From assembly GCA_015680685.1 (NCBI GenBank), contig MNCI01029357.1:526609-590608 (forward strand): 64,000 bases of DNA, written 5' to 3'. The translations under genes and the position numbers were made by a program. Within the stretch, counting starts at the first letter, position 1. Every line of letters starts with the position of its first letter. Below, piece after piece: positions 47,761-59,792 of this stretch. The notes below the pieces were generated by a model. The model had not been told where the DNA came from, ran no database searches, and saw only the letters and a list, made by a program, of their open reading frames with translations. Source of the stretch: Gnetum montanum (lineage: Eukaryota > Streptophyta > Gnetopsida > Gnetales > Gnetaceae).

Positions 47761-49080
47761 CATGAACAATCTTGGCCATCATGCAAAAGAATTAATGAAA
47801 GAAATTTAAAAGCTAAGGAAGTACTTCATGAAAGAGGACCTCATCTTAAACTTCATTAGTCTTTTCATCTCAATTGCAAGTAAGGTAAGTTATGGTAAGT
47901 TTCTATTTCCTTGCTTGCTAGAAATTATGTCAATTTTTAAATGTTTTATGTTTTATAACGACATATATCTTTATTTGTAGAAAACAAAATTTTATTGATA
48001 TCTTTTGTTTTGTCTCTTGAAACATGAAATTGCTCACATAGTCTTAAAAAAAGGAACTTATCCCTAAAACAAAAATCTACTTTTGATTATCTAGAATGGA
48101 TGTTTATCATAATATGCCACTAATTTCAACCATGCTTTGTAGAGAGATTGTAAGGAAAAGGACATTTTAATGATCAAGAAAGACTAATTGTTTTGATACG
48201 TGCTTACATTTTTTTTTATTATTAAGACTATGGAAAATTAGCTTCAAGTTTTACAAATATTAAGATAAGCACATATGTAGGGAGAGCTTGAACCTCATGG
48301 ATTATTATAAAGCATCCATTCTTAGCAGTCTGAAGATTTTTCTCCAAGACATAAATCTTAGGAAGATAAATTGGAAGGCTTGGCCTAGTTATATTTGAAT
48401 TGGTTATGGGTTATTAAATTGAGGATAGCAACTAAATGGAATTTGGTTTGACAACACTATGAAATAATGTTACAAAATGCGCTCAAAAATGTTTTTATCT
48501 CTATGATAGTATCATGAATAAATCTTCTTAGAAGTTTTTACATTTTTTTTGAAAGTTTGAAAATGAATGGATATTATATCGTAAATTGTTTTTGAAAATG
48601 TGAAGAACCTAGAACTTGCATATATCTTGATTTGATCTGATATGAATATCTCTTATGTGTTAGATATGTCTAAACTCCTATGGTACTTATTACGTATTGA
48701 TGAAAATTGTGCATTCTCTTGATCTATCTAGTTGCTCTGCTCCACTCCTTTTTTATGATGTCCAAAAAGAGGAGATATTTGGTATTATATTTCATATTAG
48801 TGGGGCATTATTTGAATATTTGATTATCTGATAAAATGCTATCATTTTTGAGTAAATGAGCATGATTTGATGTAAAATGACTTGAATGATTGTGAGTTAG
48901 TACACTTTGAAATGTGATGGCTATATTCATATATATAATTTTGATTTAGTGTACTTTGGAATCTAATTGGTACATTTAAACTAATGACATGGGTGATATT
49001 GAAAATATATGACTTAATAAATTTTGGGAGACTACTAATCCATTTTCTTAAGTTTTGGACATCACCAAAAAGGGGGAGAT
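47761..49080 (+). other. Copia 3' noncoding region with polypurine tract
   Basis: AT-rich, no domain seen. 'gatgtccaaaaagaggagat' at 48760-48779 and 'catcaccaaaaagggggaga' at 49060-49079 are the purine-rich phrases typical of the 3' end of plant Copia elements; the second is followed immediately by TGTTGACC, a Copia-style LTR start. Confidence 0.6.
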
Positions 49081-49365
49081 TGTTGACCTTTTGGTATGTC
49101 AAAACCTTAAGGAAAATAGAGAACAAATTTGTTTGTTATGGATGTTGTATTTATAGGACAGGAACGAGAATTGCACATCATGGATAAAGACTCAAAGAAT
49201 TATGGCTATCAAAGTAAAACACTTCATTGGAAAAATGAGAGCATGGACAAGTACAAATACTGCAAGCTAAATGAAGATTCTTCAAGAATTGAGAGGAAGC
49301 TAAATCAATAATAGAAAGCCTAAGAAACTAGAGCTCAAAAGTTAAGCAGATATCTCTAAAGAATA

Positions 49366-49545
49366 GAAGACGTCTTGGCTGAGAGGAAGTCAGTCATAGA
49401 AAGACATCTTCCAAAAATAGGAGATGTCTCCTATTGAAAGAAGACATTTCCTTAGAGATGTCCCATTCAAGAAGGAGATGTCTTTCTAGAATTGAGGTTG
49501 AATTCAGAGAGACATATCAATCTCAAAGGAGACATCCACATTAGC
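49366..49545. repeat. Cluster of alternating AGACATCT / AGATGTCT motifs
   Basis: At least eight near-copies lie within 180 bp: agacgtctt, agacatctt, gagatgtctcc, agacatttcc, agagatgtccc, gagatgtcttt, agagacatatc, gagacatcc. Forward and reverse-complement forms alternate, so neighbouring copies can pair. Confidence 0.7.
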
Positions 49546-49659
49546 CATTGGATAGTTATGCAAGAATTTGGAGTGTTTTTGGAAGCTTTGATGCTATAAG
49601 AAGAAACTAATTATCACATGTCAAATATAGAAGTAGGACAAAATACTTGAAATAGCAGG

Positions 49660-50176
49660 CTATGATGAACAGAGAATAGGGTTAAATCCCATAGAGCAGA
49701 TCCAACAATGAGCAAAGAGCAAGATAAGATCTAGCAAAAATCAAGTTGTCATGAAGAGAAAAATTTATCAGAGAATAAGCTATGATGAGATCTGTAAGAG
49801 AGCAGGGTCAAATCTCATAGAATATATCCAAATCTCACAAAGCAGATCTAACAATGAGTAGAGAGTAGGGTTAGATCTTATGAAAATCATGTTATCATGT
49901 AGAGCAAAATTTGGCAAAGACTAAGCTGTGATGAGATTTGTCACAGAGTAGGCTTTAATGAGTGGAGAGCAAGGTCAAATCCTAGAATAGACTTAGCAAA
50001 GAGCCTATACAGCAAATTTGATATAGAGTAAGGTCAAATTGGGTAGAGAAAAAAAATTCAAAGAGTAAAAGAGGGAAAAATCTTGAAATAACAAATTGTG
50101 ATAAGTAGATCAAATTGCATGAAGTAGATTCGGCATAGAGTAGGGTCAAAATGGATGGAGAAAATTTGATAGAGAG
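49660..50176. repeat. Degenerate GAGAGCAAGGTCAAATC repeats, left block
   Basis: Units such as 'gagaatagggttaaatccca', 'gagcagggtcaaatctcata' and 'ggagagcaaggtcaaatcc' recur every 40-70 bp. The field is the insertion target of A2 and continues at 58703-59125. Confidence 0.7.
50172..50176. other. Target-site duplication of A2, left copy
   Basis: gagag immediately before the A2 LTR; identical gagag at 58703-58707 immediately after it. Confidence 0.85.
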
Positions 50177-51011
50177 TGATGAGTGATGAGGTACCCCTAC
50201 ACTCAACCATACGAATACAAGTGTTCACACACGATCTAGTTGAACTCTGTAGATGGGCTAGTTGTGGTATCTTGATAATTACACGTTGATCATAGTTCAC
50301 TATCTTCCCACCTAGACTATTATTTGCTATGTCACGTATGGTTTAGTCCAGAGTGAGGTGTATGATGTGGTCCTCAGCTAGTGCTACTCCTAGAGGCAAT
50401 GAAAAATAACTTTGATTAACCTAAGAGAGAAAGGATGAAGAGAGTATAAGCTAGCCTAAGTGCGATGAGAATCCATCCCTTAATCATTCTTAAACATATT
50501 GGACCTCATGTACTACTATTGGGATTACCAAGCACATGTCCTAGGTATGCTACTAGGATACCAAGTAGTCACCCTTCAATGCTTGTGATTAAGTCGTACT
50601 CATTCTGCATGTAATAACAGGGATAAGAGAGGAAGGTAAAGAGATATTAAGTAAGAAAGCAATAAATACAGTTAAACTAAGTGAATGCTACAATGATCAA
50701 GTAATCTCAATCTTTATTGCTGGTCATGTGCATGTCCAAGTACATCACACTTAAATAAAGGTTCTGTACAATTACAATCATCACACTGTGGGCATGCACT
50801 AGGGGAAAGGGTTGAGAGGAATTAAAACTGATAAAAAGATCCTACTCTAACACTAACTTTTCCTATGACTTTCTAGTGTGCCCCATTGTGTATTTATAGG
50901 CTCACATAGGAACCACGATATCATGTATCCAATATCACTAGTGAGGCCATGATATCACATACTTGATATCGAGGGTTCGATATCAGAACCTTTAAAAATC
51001 ATGGTTCATCA
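50177..51011 (-). repeat. A2 3' LTR (left on plus strand, 835 bp)
   Basis: TGATGAGTGA at the left and GGTTCATCA at the right. Closely similar to 57865-58702, clearly more so than the two A1 LTRs to each other as far as can be judged by eye, consistent with a younger insertion. Confidence 0.9.
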
Positions 51012-51022
51012 TACCCCCACGA
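51012..51022 (-). other. Polypurine tract of A2
   Basis: The minus strand reads cgtgggggta directly before the LTR start TGATGA. It is the least degraded example of this site in the window. Confidence 0.75.
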
Positions 51023-53991
51023 CTGAATGCAAACTTATCCTCGAGTCGAACAAAATGAGAACATGCCCCATTGATTACATAGTGGATAGGTATGGGATTA
51101 CTGACTGACTAATAATTTATTCATGTCATAGTGGAGGATTGGATACAACAAAATTGGGACACAAACATAAAATTACGAAAGTACAAAAATTTGTTGGAAC
51201 TCATGTGGTTCCAGGTGGCAATGGTTCCTTCATGGATCACTTCCCCTTATCTTGTGCTCCAGTTTTTGGAATTTGATGTCTCTGAAGGTGTGCTTGGAGC
51301 TTTTCCTGTTTAGTTCAAGGGTCTTGTAGCATCCATGCTGATGCTCCAATGTTTGATAGAGTTGGCACCTCCCATGGACACAACAGTTGCGAGAACATTT
51401 GATTTGCTTTAACATACCAGGCAGTAAATAACTGTCGTTCCTCCTCGTAGGCTCTGGCTTTATCCTTGTACACCTAGTAATCTATAAGGCATTCATCCAA
51501 GTCTACTACACCATCTTTTTGTTCTTGGTAGTTGGTTTTGACCACCTCTAACTCATAATTTTCCACTTCTAACTTCTGCAGCATCTTCTTGTGCTCCACA
51601 AATTCTATTTTATATTTTGCGTAGGTGGTAGCTACCTGCTTCTCTAGCTCTATTTTTAGGCATCCTGTTGGTACCATTACTAAATTGGAATATTGTAGGT
51701 TTGCCAATTTCATGTACTCCATAAGATCTTATATCTGTAGGTCCCATATTTTGAGCTCTACTTGGTGGACAAATGCATAGGTGTCCAACATGACCTGCCA
51801 ATTAGCATGTTGAGAACTGAAGGTATTAATGTGGGCCTTGGCCATATGCATCTCTTCTTCAATGACTTGCTTATACATCCCCACCTAATCTCTAAAGTGC
51901 TCCTTTAGTTTCTCATGTCACTTGGCCTTGTTTTGTCATGTGCTTATTTCAATTATCATCTTTTGATGGATTCATGTACCTTCTTTATTGAAAGGGTTCA
52001 ATTCTCTTTGGCCAAGCGATTCATGTCTTGGTTGAGCCTAACTAACTGTTCTTGTAACCGCTAAAAATTCTATTTGAGAATATTCTTTTGTTTCTCCACA
52101 GTGGTCAACCGAAGATTGTCTATGGCAAACTATTTATTCTCTTCTTGTAAGGCCTTGAGTGCTTTGGCATGTGCATATGTCTGTGCTTGTGCCTTGGAAG
52201 CATCCCAATCAGCCCACTCTTTCTCCTTTGCCACTCTTTTATTTTCTTTCAATAATTTAGTGAGTTTTTCCATCTTGAAAGATTCTAGCTGGTCTACAAG
52301 GATGAATTAAAATGGATCTCGCTGTGTAGCTTGCAGGGTGATGAGCCTTTCCTGGAGTCTTTCCAGCTCCACCTCTGCATGCTTGGCCCTAATCTCTACC
52401 ATGGCCAACTTTCCTTTAGTGTAGATGAGGTCTGATTGAGTTGCTATGACATCTTGCAGAATTTCAAACAAGGACATAATCACTTTTCCTATCTATAGCA
52501 ATCGAGCAAGAACATCCTCATACTCCACAGGAGTCATCGAGGGATCGGCCAAAGTTTGAGCATCACGTGCTCCTATGAAATTTGCCAGTGGCACAATAGG
52601 GACATTGAAGGACTCTTTTGTGTGGTCCATGATCACTTATGGGCTCCTACTGCATCTTGGTGCTACGTGACCATGACTGTGGCATCTTCACCCATTTCTA
52701 ATTGCACCTAAAAGGATGTAGCGTTTCCTTTGATTTGTTGTGACCAGTGTGTCTTCCCTCCTCTTGTTTGGATGGACACTTTGCCCCATGCACGATCTAT
52801 TAAAACCATGGATCATATGGTGTTGTTGATGAACCAGAAGAGATTGGTATCATCACGACTTCCCCAATTGACCATCTCAGTGATGGCTTTGAGATGGCTC
52901 ATCAATGGTCAATAATCCTGTAGTGGTGGTAGCGGTTGGTCTCTCTAGCCTGTGTTGGGCCTCGCTTCTTGCTATTGAATGGGCCTTGTGCTTGGGAGTT
53001 GGCTAGGTCCTACAGTTTGAGTTACCGTAGATCCCACCATCTATTCTTGTTTCAGCTCCAGTGTCTCACCAACACTTTTTCTTGGGGCTGGTGGCTTTAG
53101 TAATTCAGCAAATGAAGAATTTTTGGCTCTTTTTGGGATGTCATTGGTGTACCATAGAATTCCAACATGTCGACATAGCTTCTTGATGAGATAGGGAGAT
53201 GGCAATGTGAACTTCCATATCTTAAATTCCTCAAATCACCTCAAAATCTCCTTGAGATACAGATGGGGAAGGTTCGCATTAACCTTGCCCATCAATATCA
53301 CACTTTCTTTGGCTACATATGTTGAGACCCTATTCAGTCCTTTCATGGGGAAGATGTGATAAGTGTTGATCTTGAAATAGATCCTCTCTTCTAAAGTCAA
53401 CTCTCCATATGCCTTGTCTTCCTTATTGTACGCCCTTTTCAACCAAATTTTTTGTGCATCGGCATCTAAGCAAGTGGGTAGGTGAGCAACTTTTGGCCCC
53501 GTATTCCAAAGATTCAACACTTCTGAAATTGCCTTGGCAGAAAAATCCACAAACACACCACCAATATCAACTATGGTGCCTTCTATTTTATTATGCCAAA
53601 ATTGGTACGTCTCTCCTGAGTACCAGGCACCACTTTCAGAAAGGATAGGCCATAATGGGGACCCCTTGAGTTGGTCCCTAACTGCCTTAGGAGCAAACTT
53701 TGTGAAATGTCTAAAGTTCAATTCCATGATCATAGTTGCTGATGTGGACCTTTCATGGATTGCTTGAACATACTCTGGAGACAATGTGAGATGTTGTTCC
53801 TATTCACGTACTCTAGTGGCTTCTCTTTCTACTTGTCTGGATTGCATAGTAGTAGGAGGCTCTTGATGTATGTTGAATGATTGTGCCTCCTACTCTACAC
53901 ATTCCTTGGGAGGCACTTGGCCTCTATCTCTCCTTGGTCATTTGGACACACCTTGAGAGGGTCCTTCTTGTTGTCCATGTTTAGGGGCCAT
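51020..53991 (-). pseudogene. A2 extra ORF, best-preserved copy
   Basis: ATG at 53991 ('MAPKHGQQEG'), parallel to the B1 start at 23797. An uninterrupted 180-residue piece (53784-53236) holds the conserved domain: 'ELNFRHFTKFAPKAVRDQLK', 'WYSGETYQFWHNK', 'GGVFVDFSAKAISEVLNLW', 'LTLEERIYFKINTYHIFPMK', then 'LPSPYLIKKLCRHVGI'. This pattern recalls the plant domain annotated as 'putative plant transposon protein' (recognition uncertain). Downstream, stops accumulate, but a helical, Glu/Lys-rich segment is clear at 51722-51474. The frame ends 'RLEDKFAFSRGGM' at the LTR. Function unknown: capsid-associated, env-position or RNA-binding roles are all possible. Confidence 0.75.
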
Positions 53992-55995
53992 CTACAATCA
54001 CATGGGGTTGACCATTAGTAAGGTTGCTTACAATATTTGATTTATACCTTACTTCTTACATTTAATAAATTTGTTTCTTGTTTCATGTGATTTAGAGTTA
54101 GGAAATTTTATGAAAATATCCCCTAAAAGTTTGATATTGGGCCCAATTTGATTAGGTGGCTCCAAAATTTAATTCTCCTAGTGTGGGTGAAGAGATAAAA
54201 TTGATTTTGGCAACATGTTTAACATTTTTTACAGTCTTTTACCCTTTATGATATCCTTCAGGTGACGATGAATGTTTGAAAAATTATGTGAGAGTAGGAG
54301 TGTACCCTTCCCCCATGACTAAGTTGAACACTTTAGGTTCGAAAGGGTTCAAGCGGAATGGGAATTAGAGTGTTATCGAACAAGTTATTGATGTTGGAAC
54401 GAGAGGTACACAAGTTAGCAAGTTTGTGGAGAAAAATTTGAACAACTCCCCTCGCATGAACAGTGTAACATAATGTTGATGTGCATAGGGGGGCCCATAT
54501 ATACAGTTTTTTTATGTATGCGATATCACATACCTAATAGCATAGACCCAATATCACGTTGGACTCGATATCATGGCCTATTCAAAATAGGGTACTTAGT
54601 AAAATTGATGAATTTTTGAAATTCCAAGGCCAAGAATGAAGGATTTGGAGTTAAGTTGAAAGGTTTAGGGTAATATTGAATAGATCGGAGGGCATAAAAG
54701 GTATAATGGTATACAATTTGACAATAAAATTCATGAATAGGATGAAGAGAAAGGACATGTTTGGGTGCATAGGAATGTTTGAATTAGAGGGATGACAAGT
54801 GAAAGAATAATGTTGGCAATAAAGTACTCAAAGGATATAAAATGATGTGATGGTGTGAAACAAGTACAAATTATAGACATCACACAAGTGGATCCTCCCC
54901 AAAGTAGGTTTCAACCTATAATGCCCTTGTGTAACCACCCTAAAGATGTCTGTAGGCATGAAAAGGGTGAAATGTAATCCACACCAATTCCACAAAACAC
55001 ACATATGTAAATACCGTAGTGATGAGAAATGAATTCAATGCTACACAAGACACAAGTTATAATTATATGAACAACGAGATGAGACAAATTGTAGAAGGGA
55101 TTATAGAGATTGGGACATGAGGTAACTGACCTAGGGCACAATGAATCCTAAGTGTAGGGAATGATTAATGTATCATTAGCTCGTTGCTCCAAAATCAAGG
55201 CCAAATCCATTCCTCTGATCAGTGACATCGCATTGTTTCATTCCATGATGGACAACCATAAGAGCATCATGATAGCAAGGTGTACAATCACTTGGAATTT
55301 TGTTCAAGGGAGGAGTGATTTGGAATTTCTTTGTGGACATTTGTTTTTTTTTTCACCACTTTGGTACACTTTCTCTTCTCTCTTCTTCTTTTTTTCTCTC
55401 CCCCTTTTTTGATGCGTAATCTAGAGAAGATGCCTACCTTCAAGCATGGGTGCATGTATTTCTAGTAGGACCCCCTAGAATAGAATTGGGGATTTTTTTT
55501 TACTTTTTTAATTAAGTGCCTTAATTATTCTTACAACTATTATTCGTCACATGAGTGTTTTATTCATAGATGAAATTACCCATAAAAAGATCAAATAATA
55601 AATAAAAAGATAAAACAACAAATTTAAAGATGAAAAACTAAAAAACAAAAATTGTAAAATTAAAGAAAAGGAAAAACATTTATTAATTTTGTTTTTTAGA
55701 ATGGGGGATATCTCCCATATCTAAACTTTTGATCAAGGTAACAATTAATAAATGGAATGGTTGTATCCATGCATTTAAGAAATCTTGGGACCTGGTCATA
55801 GCCAAACCACTGGGTGTCTTTTGATGTGGTGGTTGGAATGTACCCAAATTGGGTTGCACACACTATATTAAAGTTGACATAGTGGGAAAAGTTAGAAGAT
55901 GAGTTTAATTGATATGAAGTTGACCCACTATGGCACCCTTGACCATAAGATGGTATGCAAGGATCGATATGTCTCTCTATGTGGCTATATTCATT
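53992..55995 (-). other. A2 noncoding spacer
   Basis: About 2 kb with T-rich and A-rich runs (55330-55420, 55590-55680) and the conserved block 'atgggagatatcccccatt' on the minus strand near 55720. Homologous in outline to the spacers of A1, B1 and B2. No coding domain. Confidence 0.6.
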
Positions 55996-57500
55996 GGGTC
56001 ACATAGTTTTTGGAGTATTGATTAATGGAACTGATAAGATAACATGAGGCATTGGGTTCGAGGAGAAAAATGCACCATAGTGTTGAACTTGTGCTAAGTG
56101 GGAGGATGCAATGGTCTCGGAACTGTGTTCTCCCTCTCTACAGTCATGTCTAAAGAAGGGATGCCTTCAATGTTGTGGAGGATTCCCATTGCGGTTAACA
56201 GTAGCAACACAAGTAATGTTTGTGTGTTGGTGTTGTGATGCAAAACCTTCTGGTACAATTGGTGGCAATGTAGAAGGAGGTGAAGGATAAGAATATTGAG
56301 GGTGAGAAGAAGTGTAAGACACATGAGGTGGTGATTGTGTTGGATAGGATATGGTTTGATAATATCTAGGAGAATGATAACAATGTAACAAGATAGAAGA
56401 TGTTGACCTAGTTGGGGAAATAGGATGTTGAACCTAATAAGTGCTTAGGTTTAGATCATATGAAGGGTGTGACCAGTTTGAGGGTGGCCTCCCCCACAAC
56501 TAGGATTTTTGCCATTTTGATTGAACAAAGTATTTTTGTACAAACTCTGGATGTAACATTCTTCCCCAATGCTCATGTAAATGTGATAAGATTGGGCATT
56601 GACCTTTGGGATGATTGTACAAGAAAATGTTACATTGATACATATGATTAGGAGTTGAGTTCTTATTCTCTTCAACCCTTCTTTTCGATTGTCTAGTGGT
56701 GTTCTATCCTACTTCTTGGTTTGTCATGGTTTTACCTCTAATAGTGTTGGCATATTCTCCACATTTTTCATGTATCCATTCCATCATCTTATTGATCTTT
56801 ACCTCAATTTCATCTAGTGATTATAGTATTGTCAAAGATGATTCCACCTCTTTGAGGTGAGTTGATTTCTCCTCTTCATGATTATGGACCTTTGCTAATC
56901 CAAGATTTTGGTCCTGTTGAGAGCTTGCAACATTCTTCCACTTAGCCATTTCTCCTTCTTCTTTTGCTATCCACTTAATAAGCTCTTGGAATTGATAGGT
57001 TCGTAGCTCATACAATTGACTTCAGACATACATCCCTAGGGTCTCCCTTGTCTCATTGCAGAGCCCATCCATGATGTGATGCATTAGCCTTTCCTTGGAG
57101 AACCCATGACCTAGATAGTTGTTTACCAATGCATAATATCTTTCTAAGGCCATGTCCAAGGGTTCATGTTGTGCTTGTTTCCACTCTTGGATTTGTCTCC
57201 TCAAGGCTAACACTCTTGCATAGGTTTGATATCTTTCATTGAAGAGTTCTATCATTGTTGGCCAACGTCGAATTGATTTTGGTCTTAAGGACTTGTACCA
57301 TACTTTTTCTTGGCCAATAAGTGTTGTAGGAAAGAGCTTAAGTTTTTACCACCCATTATCAATATTGTTCCATACACAGGCATCATGGAATGCTTGTAAA
57401 TGATGTTGTGGATCTAAATCATAGCCTCTTGAGAATTTGGAAAAGTTGTTGAAATCAAGCTTGGGTAGATGGATTTCCTTACGATGCCTACAAGATATTC
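55996..57500 (-). pseudogene. A2 gag pseudogene
   Basis: Open pieces at 57255-57022 ('MIELFNERYQTYARVLALRR', 'EPLDMALERYYALVNNY', 'FSKERLMHHIMDGLCNETRE', the retrotransposon gag core) and 57015-56821 ('LRTYQFQELIKWIAKEEGEM', helical). A Pro/Ser/His-rich tail lies near 56391-56167, equivalent to the Gln/Pro-rich tail of B gag. There are fewer stops than in A1 or B, so this is the best gag copy here. Confidence 0.8.
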
Positions 57501-57845
57501 GAATAGCCTCTTGTATATGCATTAGGCTCTTCGTGGCCAGTAGGGGTTCATCATCACTAGGTAGGTTATGAATTTGGGAGTTGGGATGATGTTGTCTTCA
57601 TTTATGTACATAGGAGACCCTTGCATCAAATTGAGTACTCCAAACTTTGTCTTCACCATCATATAATTCGTTGGTTCTCCAATGAATTGCCTTACTAGTT
57701 GTTGCATTATCATAGTCTTGTGAGATAGACATTGTTGTGAAATTGTGTGTGCCTTATTTGCAATTATTTCCTTCTAAAAGATATATCGTTAATACTTTGT
57801 TATAACGATCTTGTATGATATAACTAATCTAAATAACTAGCATCG

Positions 57846-57864
57846 TCCTTGGCAATGGTGCTAA
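57846..57864 (-). other. Primer-binding site of A2 (tRNA-Asp type)
   Basis: The minus strand reads TTAGCACCATTGCCAAGGA after the 5' LTR. It differs from TTGGCGCCGTTGCCGGGGA at five positions, all G-to-A transitions. Confidence 0.8.
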
Positions 57865-58702
57865 TGATTAGTGGTGAGGTTCCCCTAGACTCAACCATAG
57901 GAATATGAGCATTCACGCATGATCCGATTGAACTCCATAGATGGGCTATTTGTGGTATCTAGATAATTACATGTTGATCGCAATTCATTATCTTCCCACT
58001 TGGACTAGTATTTGCTTTGTCACATATGGTTTAGTGCAGAGTGAGGTGTATGATGTGGTCCTAACCTAGTGCTACTCCTAGAGGTAATGGAAAATAACTT
58101 TGATTAACCTAAGAAGGAAAGGGTGAAGAGAGTCTAAGCTAGCCTAAGTGCGATGAGCATTTGTCCCTTAATCATCCTTACACATCTTGAACCTAATGTA
58201 CTATTGCTAGGATTACCAAGCACATGTCCTAGGTACGCTACTGGGATACCAAGTAGTCACACTTAAATGCTCATGATTAAGTTGTACTCATTCGTACTCA
58301 TTCTACGTTTAATAACAGGGATAGGAGAGAAAGGTAAAAAGATATTAAGTAAGAAAGCAATAAATACAGTTAAACTAAGTGAATGCTACAATAATGAAGT
58401 AATCTTGATCTTTATTGCTGGTCATGTGTGTGTCAAAGTATGTCACAGTCAAATAAAGGTTCTGTACAATTACAATCATCACACTATGAGCATGCACTAG
58501 GGGAAAGGGTTGAGAGGAATTGAAACTGAGAAAAAGATCCTACTCTAACACTAACTTTTCCTATGACTTTTCCTGACACCCCATTGTGTATTTATAGGCT
58601 CACATAGAAACTGCAATATCGCGTATTAGATATTGTTAGTGAGGCCATGATATCGTGTACCCGATTTCAAGGGTCTAATATCTGACAAATCATGGTTCAT
58701 CA
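57865..58702 (-). repeat. A2 5' LTR (right on plus strand, 838 bp)
   Basis: TGATTAGTGG at the left, GGTTCATCA at the right, followed by the gagag target duplication. Pairs with 50177-51011. Confidence 0.9.
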
Positions 58703-59125
58703 GAGAGCAAGGTCACATTGGGCACACAGATTATGAAGAGCAAAAATCAAGGTTTATGGTGAAATTTGGCAAAGAGCATTCTCTTATGAGTAGAGAACAA
58801 GGTCAAATTTTATAGGGTAGATTCGACAAAGAGTAGGGTTAGATAAGGTAGAGCAGGTTTAATTGAGAAAAACAACATTCAAAGAGCAAAAAAGGGCAAA
58901 ATATTTGAAACAACAGACTGAGAAGCGAAGGGTAGGGTGAAATCCCGCAAAGCACATTCAGCAAAGAGTAGGGTCAGATCCAATGGAAAGCATGGTCAGA
59001 TCCAATGGAAAGCAGGGTCAGATCAGGCACAAGGTTTAAGATAAACATAGAGTGAGTTCAGCAGACCTTTTCGTTTAGCTTTCAAAAATTTTGGACGGAG
59101 AGTAGAGTAGGGTCAAATATATAGG
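58703..59125. repeat. Degenerate GAGAGCAAGGTCAAATC repeats, right block
   Basis: Continuation of 49660-50176 beyond A2: 'gagagcaaggtcacattggg', 'gcagggtcagatcaggc', 'gagtagggttagat' and others. The field fades into unique sequence near 59130-59170. Confidence 0.7.
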
Positions 59126-59792
59126 TATATTTAAGCTAGAAAAATAGCGTCAAAGACATAACACAATTTTATTGCTTGCTTAGGAAGAATCATGGCACGG
59201 TATTAAAATCTGTTGGTCATGCGAGATCTTCGACATCTTACTAGCCTACAGTAAAGCAGAACTGTAATTTTTTAAAAAATTATTATATTCAAATTCAAAT
59301 GTCGTCTTACGTGACGGATTACCATCACTCTTAAGTGATATCCTAACCTTTTCTAATGGCATCTTTTTCAAAATTTGAATGATTTTGCAAATTAGTAGGT
59401 GCGCTTGGTAACCGAAGAGATCAACGTAACCTTTTCTGCTACAAAGTGGATTAAATTTTAAATATCATAACACGCAGGTCACCAAGCAGCAGCAAGCAAA
59501 TTCAATACCAGACAGCATATAGCTGATTTATATTTACCATCAAGTTATTATTTTATCTTACGGCCTTGACCTATTCTTGCAGGTTGAAAAGACAACAAAA
59601 GCCGAATATGCCGTAAAAAGATCCCTTTTACATCATCCAAGGCTTGAGGCCATAAATAGACATCAAATCCAATAAAAAATCCAATAAAAAAAGGAAGGAA
59701 GAAAGAATGGAGTATCATGCCTTTGTGAGTAGATCCAGGGTGAAAAGAATATAAGTGACAATACATATATCAGAGATGAGAAATGTCAGTGA
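59126..59792. other. Unique sequence, no gene seen
   Basis: Contains no repeat of the neighbouring elements and no recognisable domain. It would include the 3' untranslated region and flank of the minus-strand gene at 59793-60065. Confidence 0.4.

Larger units (their letters stand above)
49081..50176 (+). repeat. Copia 3' LTR-like sequence, left part
   Basis: Begins TGTTGACC after a strong polypurine tract. It includes a cluster of alternating 'agacatct' and 'gagatgtct' motifs (49366-49545) and, from about 49660, degenerate direct repeats built on 'gagagcaaggtcaaatc'. It is interrupted at 50176 by A2 and resumes at 58703 with the same repeats. No second LTR copy is visible in the window to confirm the boundaries. 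Confidence 0.55.
50177..58702 (-). mobile_element. Pol-less LTR retrotransposon A2
   Basis: Complete element of 8526 bp with LTRs at 50177-51011 and 57865-58702, primer site, polypurine tract and perfect 5-bp target duplication. On the minus strand the order is LTR, primer site, gag (57500-56000), noncoding spacer, extra ORF (53991-51020), polypurine tract, LTR. No protease, RT, RNase H or integrase is found between gag and the extra ORF. A1 shows the same gag-to-spacer junction, so the loss of pol predates both copies. Confidence 0.88.
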
